A stretch of 64,000 nt of DNA from Venturia oleaginea (GCA_013176395.1 JABMLP010000009.1:434001-498000), one strand, 5' to 3'; positions 35,159-46,534 are shown, counted from the first letter of the stretch. Notes: generated by a model not told the origin, from the sequence alone. Numbers and translations are program-made.

Positions 35159-36094
35159 TCAGACCCTCCCTAATACCTTTACACTATTCCACTTCGACCC
35201 TTCCTTCTCAAGTACAAACCCTATCATCCGCTCCTCCATATCCGGCCTACACCGTGCCAAGGTACGAGTTCCAAGTCCCGATGTATAAACAGCCTCCAAC
35301 CCCTTCAAAGCATCCCATCCCTGCAAAATCTCCGATATCTCATCCTCCAAACACTCCAGCTCCTTCCAATCAATCAGCTCAATCCTAAGCCTGATCTCCT
35401 TCAACGCTTTAGCCCCCTTAAACACCTCATCCCGCAGATGAACAATCTCATACCAGCTAGACCACCCAACAGACCTCCATTCCACCGTTGCCATCTCCAC
35501 TCTCTCCAAATACCTCTTCGGCACACCTCTGAAAGGGACTTCTTGTCGCCAAAATATTATCTGATATCGGCTTACTTCATAATGATCCATGTCGGCATCA
35601 TACGACCCACACATAAAGCTGATTTGTAAGTTTAGTTCCCTCGGGAAGCACGTCCCATGCGAAGTCTGATGCAACTCATCGTCGAATTGTCGACAGAGCA
35701 AGCGACCGTGCGATAGCTGGGACGTACCGAGGGTGTTACGGACGGTCTCTGGGCATGTTGAGAAGGGGAAGGGAAGTTCTTCATCTCGGGAGAGGCTGAT
35801 CAATGAGGCGTAGATCATGTCGCGGAGTTCTCGTGGAAGGTCGAAGAAGACTGCTTTTTCGAGGCGGCTGTGTGGTGTTTTTTGGAGGCGAGGTGGATCG
35901 GGTGTTGCTGTGTCGGTTGGTGATGGTGGGTCTGGCATGACTTGGATGTTTGGAGATGATGAGATGTGATCGAATATCGAGATGGAAGAGCCTGGAGGGT
36001 TGAGATCGATGGGATCGTTCTTGATAACACCCTTGAAGATACTCTGCCAGAATGGATCGCAATCGGAGGTGTTGTAGATGTGAAAAATTTCCAT
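35159..36094 (-). CDS. F-box/2EXR-like fungal protein
   Basis: Single exon, 311 residues, starting at ATG 36094. A Pro/Thr/Ser-rich segment (about 55-75) is followed by the signature FFDLPRELRDMIYASL (about 83-98). This is the LPxELRxxIY helix that opens F-box-like and 2EXR-type domains in very large fungal families. The rest is alpha/beta with many Trp and charged residues and no catalytic motif. Such proteins are usually small lineage-specific members thought to bind partners; F-box members bring substrates to SCF ubiquitin ligases, but an SCF role is not proven by this motif. An alternative start at an internal Met (about residue 53) would also keep the domain. Confidence 0.75.
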   Translation of the reverse strand: MEIFHIYNTSDCDPFWQSIFKGVIKNDPIDLNPPGSSISIFDHISSSPNIQVMPDPPSPTDTATPDPPRLQKTPHSRLEKAVFFDLPRELRDMIYASLISLSRDEELPFPFSTCPETVRNTLGTSQLSHGRLLCRQFDDELHQTSHGTCFPRELNLQISFMCGSYDADMDHYEVSRYQIIFWRQEVPFRGVPKRYLERVEMATVEWRSVGWSSWYEIVHLRDEVFKGAKALKEIRLRIELIDWKELECLEDEISEILQGWDALKGLEAVYTSGLGTRTLARCRPDMEERMIGFVLEKEGSKWNSVKVLGRV

Positions 36095-36686
36095 CCAAGT
36101 TTGAAATCAACGGCACGCACAAACTTTCTAACCTCTCCGCTACCAATGATAGAACGGCATAGATTTGTTAGGAAAGAGCCATGTCACACCAGCACAAGAA
36201 ACTGTAGAACCTGTAGAACCCAAACAGCAGAAAACAAAGTACAGCTCCTCCAATCCAACTCATCCCACCTCAACAAACCGACCACTACCTGAAGAGAGGA
36301 ATACATCAATACCAATCTACTAATTGTCGACCGAAACAACCTTTTTATTGGCGCCGCTGCATGGAAGTGTAGCAGCCCCAAAACTGTCGTAGAAAAATCT
36401 AAAAACGTTTTGCTAGCGAGTGAGTTCCTACGTGCCCACTATCGGGCACAGATGTTTGAGTTACAGCATGATAAGAACGCGTAGGACAAAGCAAGTCACA
36501 ATCCAAGTGCGCCATACATCCGTCCCATACCAACCAATCTCATTAACCACATGGATAGCCCACAAAAGAAAAAGGCCCAGTTCGAAGAACAATCTCCCTC
36601 AACATCCAGTCCAACCCCTAAGAATAAAATTGACATCACCTTCCCATACGGATCCCTCCTCAACAACCAGCTATTCTACAGACCCC

Positions 36687-39600
36687 TCACACCTTCGCCC
36701 ACTTCAACCCAATCGCAACAGAAATAACCGGCAGCACACTAGCAAGCTCCCCAAGCCCCGCGTACTGAGGCGGAATCCTAATCGCGGCCCCCTTCCTCGC
36801 ACCAACAAGCGCCCCAGAAGCAAACACCAACACAAAAACATTATAAACAAACGACCAGCCAAAATTGAACTTGATACGCAGCACCGCAGCCCGAGAAACA
36901 TTAATCATGGTCAAAACACCCAGCAGCGACGGCCGCACGAGTACAACATCGGCCGCGTTCTGAGCAACGTCGGTCCCAGAACTGATATGAACACCGATGG
37001 AAGCCTGCGTCAACGCGACGGCATCGTTGGTCCCATCCCCCACAAACACAACCACCGCTGTCTTTTTACCCAACCGTTCTGCCAAAAGCTTCTGAATGTA
37101 CGCCTGTTTGTCGCCAGGGGAGCAGCGCGATCGAGTCTCGACGGGACCGAGTCCAACTTGTGTAGCAATGTGCGCAACAGCGCCTACATCGTCGCCACTC
37201 AATAGTGACACGTGGACGCCACTTTCTTTCAGCTTGGCGATCACGGCCGCTGCTTCGGGGCGTACTGTATCGGAAAGTCCGTAGATGGCGCAGAGTTTGG
37301 AGTCGAGTGTAACGCAGAAGACTGTGTGCCCTTTGTTCAGAAGGTGCTGTACGCGCGCGTCAGACTCGACCTCAAGCCAGCGATCATTTCCGCCACGGAT
37401 GACTTTGCCGTCGGATCGTCCCTCGATACCTTTCCCGATTACCGTCTTTATGCTACTAACATTAGAGGCTTTGATTTTGAGATCACTGTGATGAGCAGCA
37501 ACGGCTGCGGACACGGGATGGCTGCTGTTTGCCACTAAACCTAGTACCATCGAGCGTACTGCAGCATCGTCTTCGGTGATAAGCTGTTCAACGACGACCT
37601 TGAGTTTTCCTGTCGTGAGTGTCCCGGTTTTGTCGAAGACCACATGAGTCGCTTGGTAGGCCATCTCGATGCTGTTTGCTGATTTGAAGATGATCCCCCG
37701 TTCTGCGGCCATGCCAGTACCAACCACAATGACCATGGGGACTGCGAGTCCGATTGCGCAGGGGCATGAGACGATAAGCACGGTGATGGCATATGTAATG
37801 GCTTGAATCGCGGCGTCAGAGCCAGACTTTTTCTGCACGGCAATTCCGACAGCGACCCAGACGACGAAGGTGATTATCGTAAGGAGTACGATCAATGGGA
37901 CGAAAAAGGATGACACGCGGTCCGCCAGATCCTGGATCTTCGGCTTGCTGAGTTTGGCGTTGTCAACCATGCCCGCAATGACGCTGATAGTGTTCTCTCC
38001 GGGCAGATGTGTGAGCCTAACGATGAGCTTGCCGGAGCCATTGATAGTACTAGCAATGACCTTGGAACCCACACTTTTCTCAATGAGTTTGGACTCTCCC
38101 GTGAGCATCGATTCATCGATTTCCGAGTCTCCGAACAGGACTATGCCATCTGTGGGAACCCGATGCTCCGGAAGGACACTGAATAAATCTCCGTATTGAA
38201 GTAATCTGGCATCGACCTCTTCGCGTGCTATTCCATTTGTATCTACCAGCTGTGCTGTGGACGATTGCAAAGATCGAATGGATATGGACTCCACTGCTTT
38301 CTGACGAGATAGAGCAGCAACCCAGCGCCCGATCATGATGAGGGTGACCAAAAGAGTGCTGGTTTCGAAAAATTCCCCAGTGGACAGCGTTTTTCCGCTC
38401 GCCAGGTAGCCGAATGAGACAACCGAAAAGACGTAAGCAGCGCTTGTGCCGAGGACAATGAGCAGATCCATTTCAATCATGCGGGAGAAAATTAGGGTCT
38501 TCAGCGCGTTGGGGTAGAACGGGCCGGCAACGACAACCTGGATGACGGTTGCAAGCGCCAAGGATGCAGCTCCATACGGGATCGGGCGTTCTTTGATGGG
38601 CGCCCAGGCAAGGACCAGAACAGGGATGGTCAAAATCACGGACAAAAGAGTCGTGTAGCCCATGTTTCGGACGTGCTTGCTGCCAGCAGTCAATCCAGAA
38701 TCAGCAGGAGACGGAGCCAGCTCGCATGGATACTGACCACCCTTGTTGATCAGGGTGCGTGCACCGATTGCCTTTGGATCGAAATTGATACGCACTGCAT
38801 CTTTGCCAAGAGGTAGCATATCGTTGACACCGAGAGGAAGTGGTTGTTTCAAGAACCTCAGAACATCGTGGGGTACCACATCGATGTTACAGCCTTGAGT
38901 CGAAATCAATTCGCACTTGAACTTGGTGGTCCTCTCCAAATGCTTAACCACCGTGTCTGGAGACATGGATGCCGTGTTGAGGCTAAACTCAGCTCTCGCC
39001 ATAATGAGACTGATTTTTATGTTCGAGATGGAAGGAAGAGTTCCCAGGACTCTTTTAAGCTTCGTTTCGCAGCCAGTACATGTCATACCAGTGACGCTCA
39101 GGGCAATATGCTGATCGGTACTGGCACCCTTTTCGATGTCCGTGGACCCAGATTGCGAAGAAGTGAAATCGAAGAATTCCTTCGTCTCATTGGAATTTTC
39201 CATGCTTGTTTTAGTGGTCGTCGTTCGACGTTTCTCCTTCGAGGCAGTGACACGCTCACAGCAGCCAACATTGCAAGCCAAGTCTTGGGTCGTTGGTTGG
39301 ATCTTCCCATCGCAGCCATTAGAACAAGCTCTTTCGTCGCCGCAAGACTTCCTCGAAGCGCAGCGTCTGCGCCTTAATGATGGTGCTTTGGGAGCGCAGC
39401 AAGACTCCTGCCCCAGAGAAATCAAGGCTCGACAGATGCACTCCAACGCAGCTAATTTTGGCGCATATTTTTGACGATTGCGTGTTTTGTGAACTGAACA
39501 TGCGGTATTCTTGGTTAGGCTCTCTTCACTGCACTCGCTTTGGCATTCTCGAATGGCAATACGTTCAACGCACGAAGCTGCAGGCTGTCAACACGTATAA

Positions 39601-40220
39601 GGCAAATTGTGATCCAGATAAGGATGCCTACCATCGCAACAAGGCGCCGGTTTTCCCTCACAACAATCAAGAGCATCTTTGTTCAGAACCAGAGACTTTT
39701 GGCTTTCACTGTCGCAGCATCCATCCTGGCAAGAAAGTTCAGTACTGACCTCGTCCCCCGCAGTGTAGGCATCCTGAGGCTTTCCAGTAACTTTTTTTCC
39801 GTCTTCGCTAATACAGCAGCCATCTTGACAAGTCCCTTCGCCTTCGATCTCTTCATCACCGGGGCAGGTTGTATTCCTGAACGAGTCTTTGACAGCATCT
39901 CCGCTTGGAGGACAGCAAGGATCACGACAGATATTCTTAGAGCCTGCCTGCTCCTCGACTGAACAACATTCAGTCTTGCAAGCGTTGCCCTCGCTCTTGG
40001 AGCAGAACACATCATTTCCGTGTTTCCGCGTCTCCTTCTCTTTGTTCCCATGATCGCCAGAACAGCAATCCCCTTCGCCTGAGCCGTTCACAACATCAAT
40101 TGTATCCTGGGCCGCTGGAGTGGTGTTGGAAGTAGGTTCGGTAGCGCTCGACAGTGCTGGGGCTTCTGTATCAATACAACCGCCGCAGCATGTATCAATA
40201 GACTCGATAGTGTTGCTCAT
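36687..40220 (-). CDS. copper-type P1B-ATPase with Cys-rich N-terminus
   Basis: Exons 40220-39632 and 39577-36687, joined by a 54-bp intron (GTAGGC..CTGCAG), give 1,159 residues. The splice restores a conserved-looking CCDASCVERIAIREC stretch; unspliced, the first exon would stop within 15 codons. The N-terminal 310 residues hold about 38 cysteines, many as CC pairs. One heavy-metal-associated domain follows (GMTCTGC at 360-366), then eight predicted membrane helices. Further motifs are the TGES actuator loop, the metal-site CPC (801-803), DKTGT with the phosphorylated Asp845, a shortened S-H-P nucleotide motif and GDGTND (about 1043). CPC plus CxxC indicate Cu(I) export, as for CrpA/Crp1-type fungal pumps at the plasma membrane. 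Neighbours give no metal cluster. Confidence 0.95.
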
Positions 40221-40687
40221 CTCGATTATAGGCCTGAAAGTGCTAGACGGGAGATTGTGTTGCACTGAAAGGAAGGTGCATCGTGCGGGGTTTAGGGTTC
40301 TAGATACGAGAAGAAGCTACGCACACCAATTACACCCGGGAGGGTCATGTTGATCAAACTTTGCCTGGCTTCCATACTTGGCAAGGCAATCGTGTAGTGT
40401 TTGGTTGCGAGGTCTCATTTCGTAAGGATAGACGCGGTCGTTCTGATAGATTCACACTAAACCTGATAGCGTTCCTAGATCTACCCATGCAACAACTCCT
40501 TTCACCCCGCCTCCACATTTGCTCTTTCAAAATGGTACGTCACTATTTAACATGCATTTCTTCCAGTCAATCCGGAATGTTCCCTGCTCCAAACTGGTAT
40601 GTCATCACTTCAAAGATCTAATTACAGACTGCCTGGTTTCCATCGGGATACCGTAGGTTCCGGCGACAGTGACTAATCCAGGGATTA

Positions 40688-40729
40688 ACGTATTCCACCA
40701 TCGAGTGGGTCAACCCATCGAGCGGGTCA
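40688..40729 (+). repeat. left terminal inverted repeat of Fot1/pogo element
   Basis: 42 bp, differing from the right end at one position (T for C). It contains two copies of the word CATCGAGYGGGT, probably transposase-binding boxes. Confidence 0.95.
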
Positions 40730-40767
40730 GTTTATGCCAAGACCAGCTGCTCCCTTATCAACACAAT

Positions 40768-42453
40768 ATGTCTCAACAACAAAACGCGCAATCATCTAAC
40801 AGAGAAGGCAGAATCCAGCTTGCCTTTTCTGCCTACAATACCCACCAATTCTGAAGCCTCCGGCGCGCTGCTGAGGCGTTTGATATACCTCCTTCAACAT
40901 TGACTAGCCGATACAACGGAATCACGTATCGCCTAGATACTCGCAACGCCCAACACAAGCTCACTACGACTGAAGAGCAGACAATTGTCCAATACATCCT
41001 CGACCTCGATTCGCGAGGATTCGCGCCCCGGCTGTGTGAGGTGGCAGGTATGGCGGATAAACTACTAGGTGTACGCGGTAGAGAGCCAGTAGGGAAAAAC
41101 TGGGCTGAGAGGTTTATAACGCGCTCAGATGAGCTCAAGATGGCCTTCAATCGAGCTAAGGACAGGCAGAGGATACTACAGGAAGATCCAGAGATTATTG
41201 GCGCGTGGTTCAAGCTCGTTACAGACACTAAGGCAAAGTACGGCATCCACGACGAGGATACGCACAACTTTGACGAGATTGGCTTCCAGATGGGCGTTAT
41301 TGGGTCAATGAAGGTCGTCACAGCTTCTGAAAGACGTACACGGCCTAATTTGATCCAGCCAGGCAATCGCGAGTGGGTTACAGTTATCCAGAGCATCTGC
41401 GCCGCTGGGTATGCGACCCCGCCATTCATTATCTACAAAGGACGCGTTCACATCTCTGCGTGGTATAAGGAGGCAGATATACCACGGAATTGGAAGCTCT
41501 CGGTCTCTGAGAACGGCTGTACAAACAACGCGCTTGGTCTTGAGTGGTTGAAGCACTTTAACGCGTATACAAAGGCGCGGCAGGTGGGGGTATACAGGCT
41601 GCTTATTTTGGACGGCCATGAGAGCCATCTCAGCCAGGATTTCAAGGACTACTGCCTCGAAAACAAGATTGTAACCCTCTGCATGCCATCGCACTCGTCG
41701 CATATACTCCAGCCCCTTGACGTGGTCTGCTTCTCGCCGTTGAAGCGCAAGTACTCCCAACGCGTCCGGGACTTGGCACGCCGACGCGTGTACCATATCA
41801 ACAAGGAAGGCTTTCTCCCTGCCTTCAAAGACGCGTTTTTCGACGTGTTTACGAAAGAGAACTGTCAAAAGGCTTTTGAGGCAGTAGGGCTAGTCCCTAT
41901 CGACGCGCAGGTGGTGTTGGATCGCCTTGAAGTACGGCTACGAACCCCGCCAGAAACCCATCTCCCAGAAACGCCGTGGCAGTCCAAGACTCCAAGTAAT
42001 ACTTATGAATTTGGATCCCAATCCAAGCTCGTAAGCGAGTCCTTTACTCGGTAACCAGTTACTGCGCAGGCAGGCTTTTCCCAGCTTGTTAAGGGCGCTG
42101 AATTGATGCTACACCAAAACGCTCTGCTTGTTGCGCGTAACCGCGAGCTTGAAGAGCAATTAGCAGTAACAACGAACCGAAAATGGCGCAAAAGGAAGTG
42201 GATCCAGCAAGGTGGTACTATTGAGTATGGGACTGCAGCAGCGCAGGTAGCTGCAGAGGCGTCTATAGCGCCTCAGGGATCAAAGAAGGCTCGTGGTAGT
42301 GGTGGTCAAGAAACAGCCCGACCAATTCAACGGCGCTGTAGGAACTGCGGCGCAGCTGGGCATAATGCGCGAACTTGTAAAAAAGATATCAAGATATCTT
42401 CTGAATCAGATAGCAGCACGACGGACTTAGAATCTATTGTTGATAGCGATTAA
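40768..42453 (+). pseudogene. Fot1/pogo-type transposase with two in-frame stops
   Basis: The frame from ATG 40768 to the stop at 42451-42453 is continuous for 561 codons apart from TGA at 40852-40854 and TAA at 42052-42054. Domains: psq-type helix-turn-helix (residues about 10-55), CENP-B-type DNA-binding domain (about 70-140, NWAERFITRSDELK), DDE core with NFDEIGF, LILDGHESH and LQPLDVVCF. The last two Asp are 35 residues apart (DD35D). Near the C-terminus a CCHC zinc knuckle reads CRNCGAAGHNARTC. Both stops are explained by single C-to-T changes (CGA and CAA being likely ancestors), as repeat-induced point mutation would cause; the ancestral codons are inference. The gene should not make an active full-length enzyme. 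Confidence 0.94.
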
Positions 42454-42494
42454 ATTGAAGAGTCGTAACATAAGTTGGTCGTGCCAAGCCTTTT

Positions 42495-42536
42495 TGACCC
42501 GCTCGATGGGTTGACCCGCTCGATGGTGGAATACGT
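42495..42536 (-). repeat. right terminal inverted repeat of Fot1/pogo element
   Basis: Reverse complement of 40688-40729 with one difference. Confidence 0.95.
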
Positions 42537-42538
42537 TA

Positions 42539-43496
42539 ATATATTAGGCCGAATATGGCCGGCTGGGCAGCTAAATCAGCCAACTCACAACCTCAGCGGT
42601 AGTCATCAGTGTGTTCCCCGTAGCCTTGGAGCACATCTCACGGTAAGAGCTGTCGTACCGAGCTCTACTATTGTGATTTGTGCATCAACGTGCAGAGAAG
42701 GTGGATTTTTTGACTGACTTACAAGTGACAAGTGATGAATCTTAATAAAGCCAAGGCGGACCATGGACTCGGATAGGACGTTCGGAGCGATTTCAATAAT
42801 ACCTAGGCCTCTAAATAGAGGCTTCATGGGGTGTCTTAAATATAAATAGTTATAAATCTTTAAAAAGACTTAGTATATCTACAAAGACCTCTCTAGAGCC
42901 CTATCCGCGTCTTGGACCGTCCTTGGCCGTCCTTAGACATGAATCCTTTACCTCTTTACCTTGTCATAGATCAGAATTACGGACAGAATTTCTCACGAAG
43001 TCAGTCCAAAAAAATCCCTTCTCTGCACGTTAATGCATAAACCACAATAACTGTAGATAGATGTCCTCAGATAGGTATTGAGGATTAGATAGCCAGACAT
43101 CCGTTAATAGCGATCGAGGTTTGGTTATGCTCTCTTAAGTCATCTCTTCGTCAAAGGGCTAGCTATGAGTCGTGGGACAGTACTACGCGAAAACTTCATA
43201 GGAGCATATTAGTGCTTGACTTCTTGGCAAAAACGGAGACTAGTCTTTAAAGATAATTGCTAGATTTCCTCAAGTTTAAATACCGCCCATATAGGTTAGA
43301 TTCCTCTATAGCGTAAAGCTAGAAAAACTGACACTAGTATAAAAGTGATAGCGAATGCTAACGTATTCAAAGCTGATTCCCATACAAAGCTGTACAAAGC
43401 TGTAAAAATACGGAAGTTCGGGTCTTGATAACAAACCGAGACGACAGACATTATGATAGGAGTAGTCCAATAGCACGGGACACCAGCTTCGTTATT
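42539..43496. other. no gene seen, AT-rich
   Basis: Flank of the transposon with no frame of note. A segment near 42968-43005 resembles 19104-19136. Confidence 0.5.
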
Positions 43497-44065
43497 CTAT
43501 GCCAGAGGCTGGTTCGAAAAAGAAGGGATTGACCACCACATGATGCCATTCAACATCGCTGCCGCCAGATCTGCCACCCAATGGATCCAATGTCCTCTCA
43601 TGTTCCCCGTCGGTGCCATTAGACCCAGACAGCGCCCTGGTTTCAACGCTGTAGCAGACGGTCAGTTATTGCTCGTCCCGTTCTGAGGGCAAAAAGTACT
43701 TACGAGCATCAGTGTACCATGGCTTCACAAAGGCAGCACAAAAGCTCATCACTGCTAGAGCCAAGCCAACAAGGAAAGGTCTCAGTACTGGTCCGAAGAC
43801 AGGAGCTTGTCGAGGATCAAGACCGACCCCAAAGGCAATGAACATGAGAGTCAGTGCTGTCATGGTTTCAAGAACAAAGACTTGGCTCAAAGATATAAGG
43901 GATACGAATGCGCCAGGTTCTGTATGTAAGCATGTTTATGACCAATATTCGACCACAAGTAACATAGTAGGCTATTAGCCGGCCTTTGAAAACAACCTTC
44001 TCCGAGAAGTTGACGATGTTATAAAGCGCGGAGACAACTAAAGCAGATATTTGATCCAATATCAA
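43497..44065 (-). pseudogene. aquaporin-like (MIP) protein remnant
   Basis: Read on the minus strand. A short upstream piece (about 44065-43985, DQISALVVSALYNIV) resembles helix 4. After an ACATACAG acceptor near 43927, an exon to 43704 encodes QVFVLETMTAL and GVGLDPRQAPVFGPVLRPFLVGLALAVM, the fifth helix and loop E side of major intrinsic proteins. A 55-bp intron (43703-43649) leads to the last exon (43648-43497) with PGRCLGLMAPTGN and the final helix. MIPs are water/glycerol channels. The second NPA box, which should stand just after the intron, reads K-P-G, and the first half including NPA box 1 is missing. I judge it dead. Confidence 0.7.
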
Positions 44066-44103
44066 TCAATACTCTCCGAGTTTCTCAAACGAATTACGGC
44101 AAA

Positions 44104-44573
44104 AATGGTCCTCTCCCAAGTGGCCAATATGGAGGAGCCAGTTTACGACCCAACGTTAGTCTCCTCACTCAATCTCAGTCAGAATCAAAGCTTACAAGAT
44201 TATCTAAAATCGTCCATTCCCCTCTTTAAAAGTCCTCTGCAAGTACAAATTACGCAACACACCCGAGAAAACCATCCTCGGTGCCCGCGTAACATTTCCA
44301 CCAAACGCCTCAACACCGCCTTACACCCATTGCGGTGTCTTTGTCGCTGTTCGCGTCCTCACCGGCTCCGTCTTGAACAAAATGAATGATGCTCCTATGA
44401 CTAGCAAGAAAACGGGCGATAGTTTTTTTGAGGCGCCTGGGTGTAGGCATCTCATTAGCGATAATGTTAGCAAGACGGAGGAAGCCAGTATTTTGGTGAA
44501 GTTCATGTTGGAAGAAGATATCATTGAGGCAATTATGGAGAAAGATGGAGTGGCACGGCTGGTTGTTATTTGA
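44104..44573 (+). CDS. cupin-domain protein
   Basis: Exons 44104-44153 and 44198-44573, with a 44-bp intron (GTTAGT..ACAAG), give 141 residues from the ATG at 44104. The cupin barrel is recognisable: GARVTFPPNASTPPYTHCG (motif 1), TGSVLNKMNDAPM, then SFFEAPGCRHLISDN (motif 2) and the final strand ARLVVI. Small fungal cupins of this form are metal-binding enzymes or binding proteins of unknown substrate. The first His of the usual H-x-H in motif 1 is Tyr here, which would weaken or change metal binding. The start lies about 40 bp from the 5' end of the aquaporin remnant on the other strand, so the two were head-to-head. The unspliced sequence shows only the C-terminal half as an ORF, so this gene is easy to miss. 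Confidence 0.82.
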
Positions 44574-45120
44574 TGAGGAGTATCGAGGAGTTGTGATGGA
44601 GCAGACGGAGAAGATGAAGGCTGCCACGGGCAAAATTTGAACTTATCGAGTGAGTATAGAAATGGCGTCTCTTTTTGATTACTTGGGTGATTATTAAAGG
44701 ATCGCAAGTTTCAACGAAATCCCTAGCTGATTTGTTTGCCCTGGCAGGATTTAGGAAATTAATGACAAGAGTTGAGACTTTCTTCAAGAATCAGACTCGA
44801 ACCCGGTCGCTGTATCGGCAGAAAAGGGCCTGTAGTAGCAATGTCACGTTGTGGACGTATAAAAACCGTCAAGGCGTTCGCAAAACAGTCGCAGAGGCGT
44901 TGTTGCTGGTTAAGATTGCGTGCAGAAACTTCCATCCTTTCGAGTCAGCATTGCTTATGGTAAGCGGCAAACATACTTCACTGACTATATGTCATCCAGC
45001 GCCCAATCAACGAGTAAACCGAGTACAATGAGGAGGGAAATTGGAACACACTGCCAGCCCGGAATTTTGATTCAGTCATCAGCTTCAGGCACAATCGGAG
45101 CTGGCAGTAAGCAAACCCTA
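44574..45120. other. no gene seen
   Basis: Competing frames on both strands (for example 44675-45031 plus) without motifs or clear splice structure. Confidence 0.45.
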
Positions 45121-45641
45121 CTAAGGAATTGCCAGAATACAAGTCTCCGGCCCCTGCGTTAGATCCCTCGAGTCCGAGAACAACAGGTCCGTCCCCGAGG
45201 AGTCAACCACTTCGTGCTTAAGTACACATTCAGGTTCAAATAGCGAGATTGCTTTCCGAAAGGCCTGTCTATTTTCCTCGAATACTTGCTATTCGAGCTT
45301 ATCATACCAGTCATAAACAGCTATCAGTCCATGTTTTGCCCCAATACACAATGTAACAGTCAGCAAAAAGGCAATCTGTTCGAAGATTCGTTTCTCAAAA
45401 TACTCCTCCTACCTTCACATATCATACGCAGCCTTACAAACCATCTTCCCATTCCTAATCCTCTTATCAATCTCCACGCCTTCTCCTAGACCACGCCTAC
45501 GCATCAACGCCCGAAAAGGCCCATTGATAGCGAGAGCCTCAGCAGTGAGGACACCACATTCGTATTGAGTTGGGAAGCGTGACAACAGTGAACCCAGCTG
45601 CTCTAGCCACAGTATTCTCCTACTACGCAGTCAATTTCTTG
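45121..45641 (-). pseudogene. unrecognised gene remnant
   Basis: On the minus strand one frame runs through TQYECGVLTAEALAINGPF, then breaks at a stop near 45418 (possibly an intron starting GTAGGA). It resumes with KRIFEQIAFLLTV and VYDWYDKLE, meets a TAG near 45290, and continues with RKAISLFEPECVLKHEVVD to a stop at 45123-45121. At the 5' side (about 45600) a different frame reads RAAGFTVVTLP, so there is also a frame change. Composition is plainly protein-like but I do not recognise the family. At least one nonsense codon and one shift argue for a dead gene. Confidence 0.5.
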
Positions 45642-45722
45642 AATTTATCAACGGTGTTTTCGCTGGCAGTAGGTGGACCCGGATCAGATGCTTGATTTGC
45701 TAGGTTCGATGCAAAGGCGGCG

Positions 45723-45733
45723 CCCCCCCCCCC
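45723..45733. repeat. C11 homopolymer
   Basis: Eleven consecutive C; a site where read errors are likely. Confidence 0.9.
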
Positions 45734-45889
45734 TTCATTCTATTGGTCTCTAAAAACCATTCCAATAAATCACTAACAAGATTTGAAGAGTTAAACATCT
45801 TCTAAACTACCATTTCCAGCGCCATAATGTTCACCTAGGTATTAAAAGTCAGTAGTGAGGAATCAAGAAGGTTTGCAAAAGCTCACTTC

Positions 45890-46534
45890 TCACCAGAATA
45901 TGTCATTAACGCAAGTCGGCCAGTGCTTGTCGTCTCCTCCAGTTAGGTGCCATTTAGGATGTGCTAAACATTTACTTCCTCCTGTTGGAATACCCTTTTT
46001 CCCTCTAGGATCATCCGTCGCCACGGCGGAGACGTTTGGACCATTGATCTCGCCGCCATTCCCTTCTTCGCCAGCAGGACTAGAGCACCCGCTGGTCCTC
46101 TCTTGTGCCACGGTAGAGACGTCTCGAACCTTGATCTTCTCTTGTTCCACGGCGGAGACGTCTCGACCCTTGATCTTGATCTTGCGCGTATTCCTCCATT
46201 CACCGGAAGGACTAAAGCACCTGCTGCCGTTCCCTTTGTTTCCACAGACTTTGCTGGCTTCGTTTCCTCCGAAGAAACCGTCCTCGCCAGGAAACTTGTC
46301 GTCTGCATACATCCAATTGTTCAACCCTCCTACCGGCGATCCTGTTGATTTCTCCCAGCTTTTGGTCGACATAACGTATCTGCCTCCGCTATCCTTGACT
46401 ACACTCTTAGTGGATGACTCGTCGCAGAGGAGCTGTCCACATTTGTCTCTAACCACGCAGCAACACAGCCTGTGCTTGTCTGCATTAACGAAAACAATGA
46501 AGAAGGAGAGAAGTAGGTGGTGTAAAATTTGCAT
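45890..46534 (-). CDS. secreted cysteine-rich protein, 214 residues
   Basis: Start chosen at ATG 46534 because it begins a clear signal peptide (MQILHHLLLSFFIVFVNA, cleavage near residue 18). The frame is open further upstream but that part is not signal-like. The mature protein has ten cysteines, opening with a CCC triplet and a C-x6-C-x4-C-like cluster, then single Cys to the C-terminus. The middle holds two and a half copies of a repeat of about 15 residues (I-K-x-R-D-V-S-x-V-x-Q-E). It is Gly/Lys/Ser-rich and lacks membrane helices or enzyme motifs. An effector-like or cell-surface protein is possible; no family is recognised. A 22-bp minisatellite lies about 230 bp upstream of the start. 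Confidence 0.65.
   Translation of the reverse strand: MQILHHLLLSFFIVFVNADKHRLCCCVVRDKCGQLLCDESSTKSVVKDSGGRYVMSTKSWEKSTGSPVGGLNNWMYADDKFPGEDGFFGGNEASKVCGNKGNGSRCFSPSGEWRNTRKIKIKGRDVSAVEQEKIKVRDVSTVAQERTSGCSSPAGEEGNGGEINGPNVSAVATDDPRGKKGIPTGGSKCLAHPKWHLTGGDDKHWPTCVNDIFW

Larger units (their letters stand above)
40688..42536 (+). mobile_element. full-length Fot1/pogo-type DNA transposon
   Basis: 1,849 bp bounded by 42-bp inverted repeats (one mismatch) and flanked by TA on both sides (40686-40687 and 42537-42538), the expected target duplication. It carries one transposase gene with two stop codons. The ends look competent, so it could be mobilised by an active relative. Confidence 0.96.

Noticed and set aside
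36420..37205. 261-codon plus-strand ORF
   Set aside because: Antisense to the 3' end of the P1B-ATPase gene.
44321..44707. Minus-strand ORF with a signal-like hydrophobic start
   Set aside because: It is antisense to the cupin exon 2, which has family motifs.
44790..44830. Second tRNA-like word (gactcgaacccgg)
   Set aside because: No complementary T stem and no cloverleaf on either strand.
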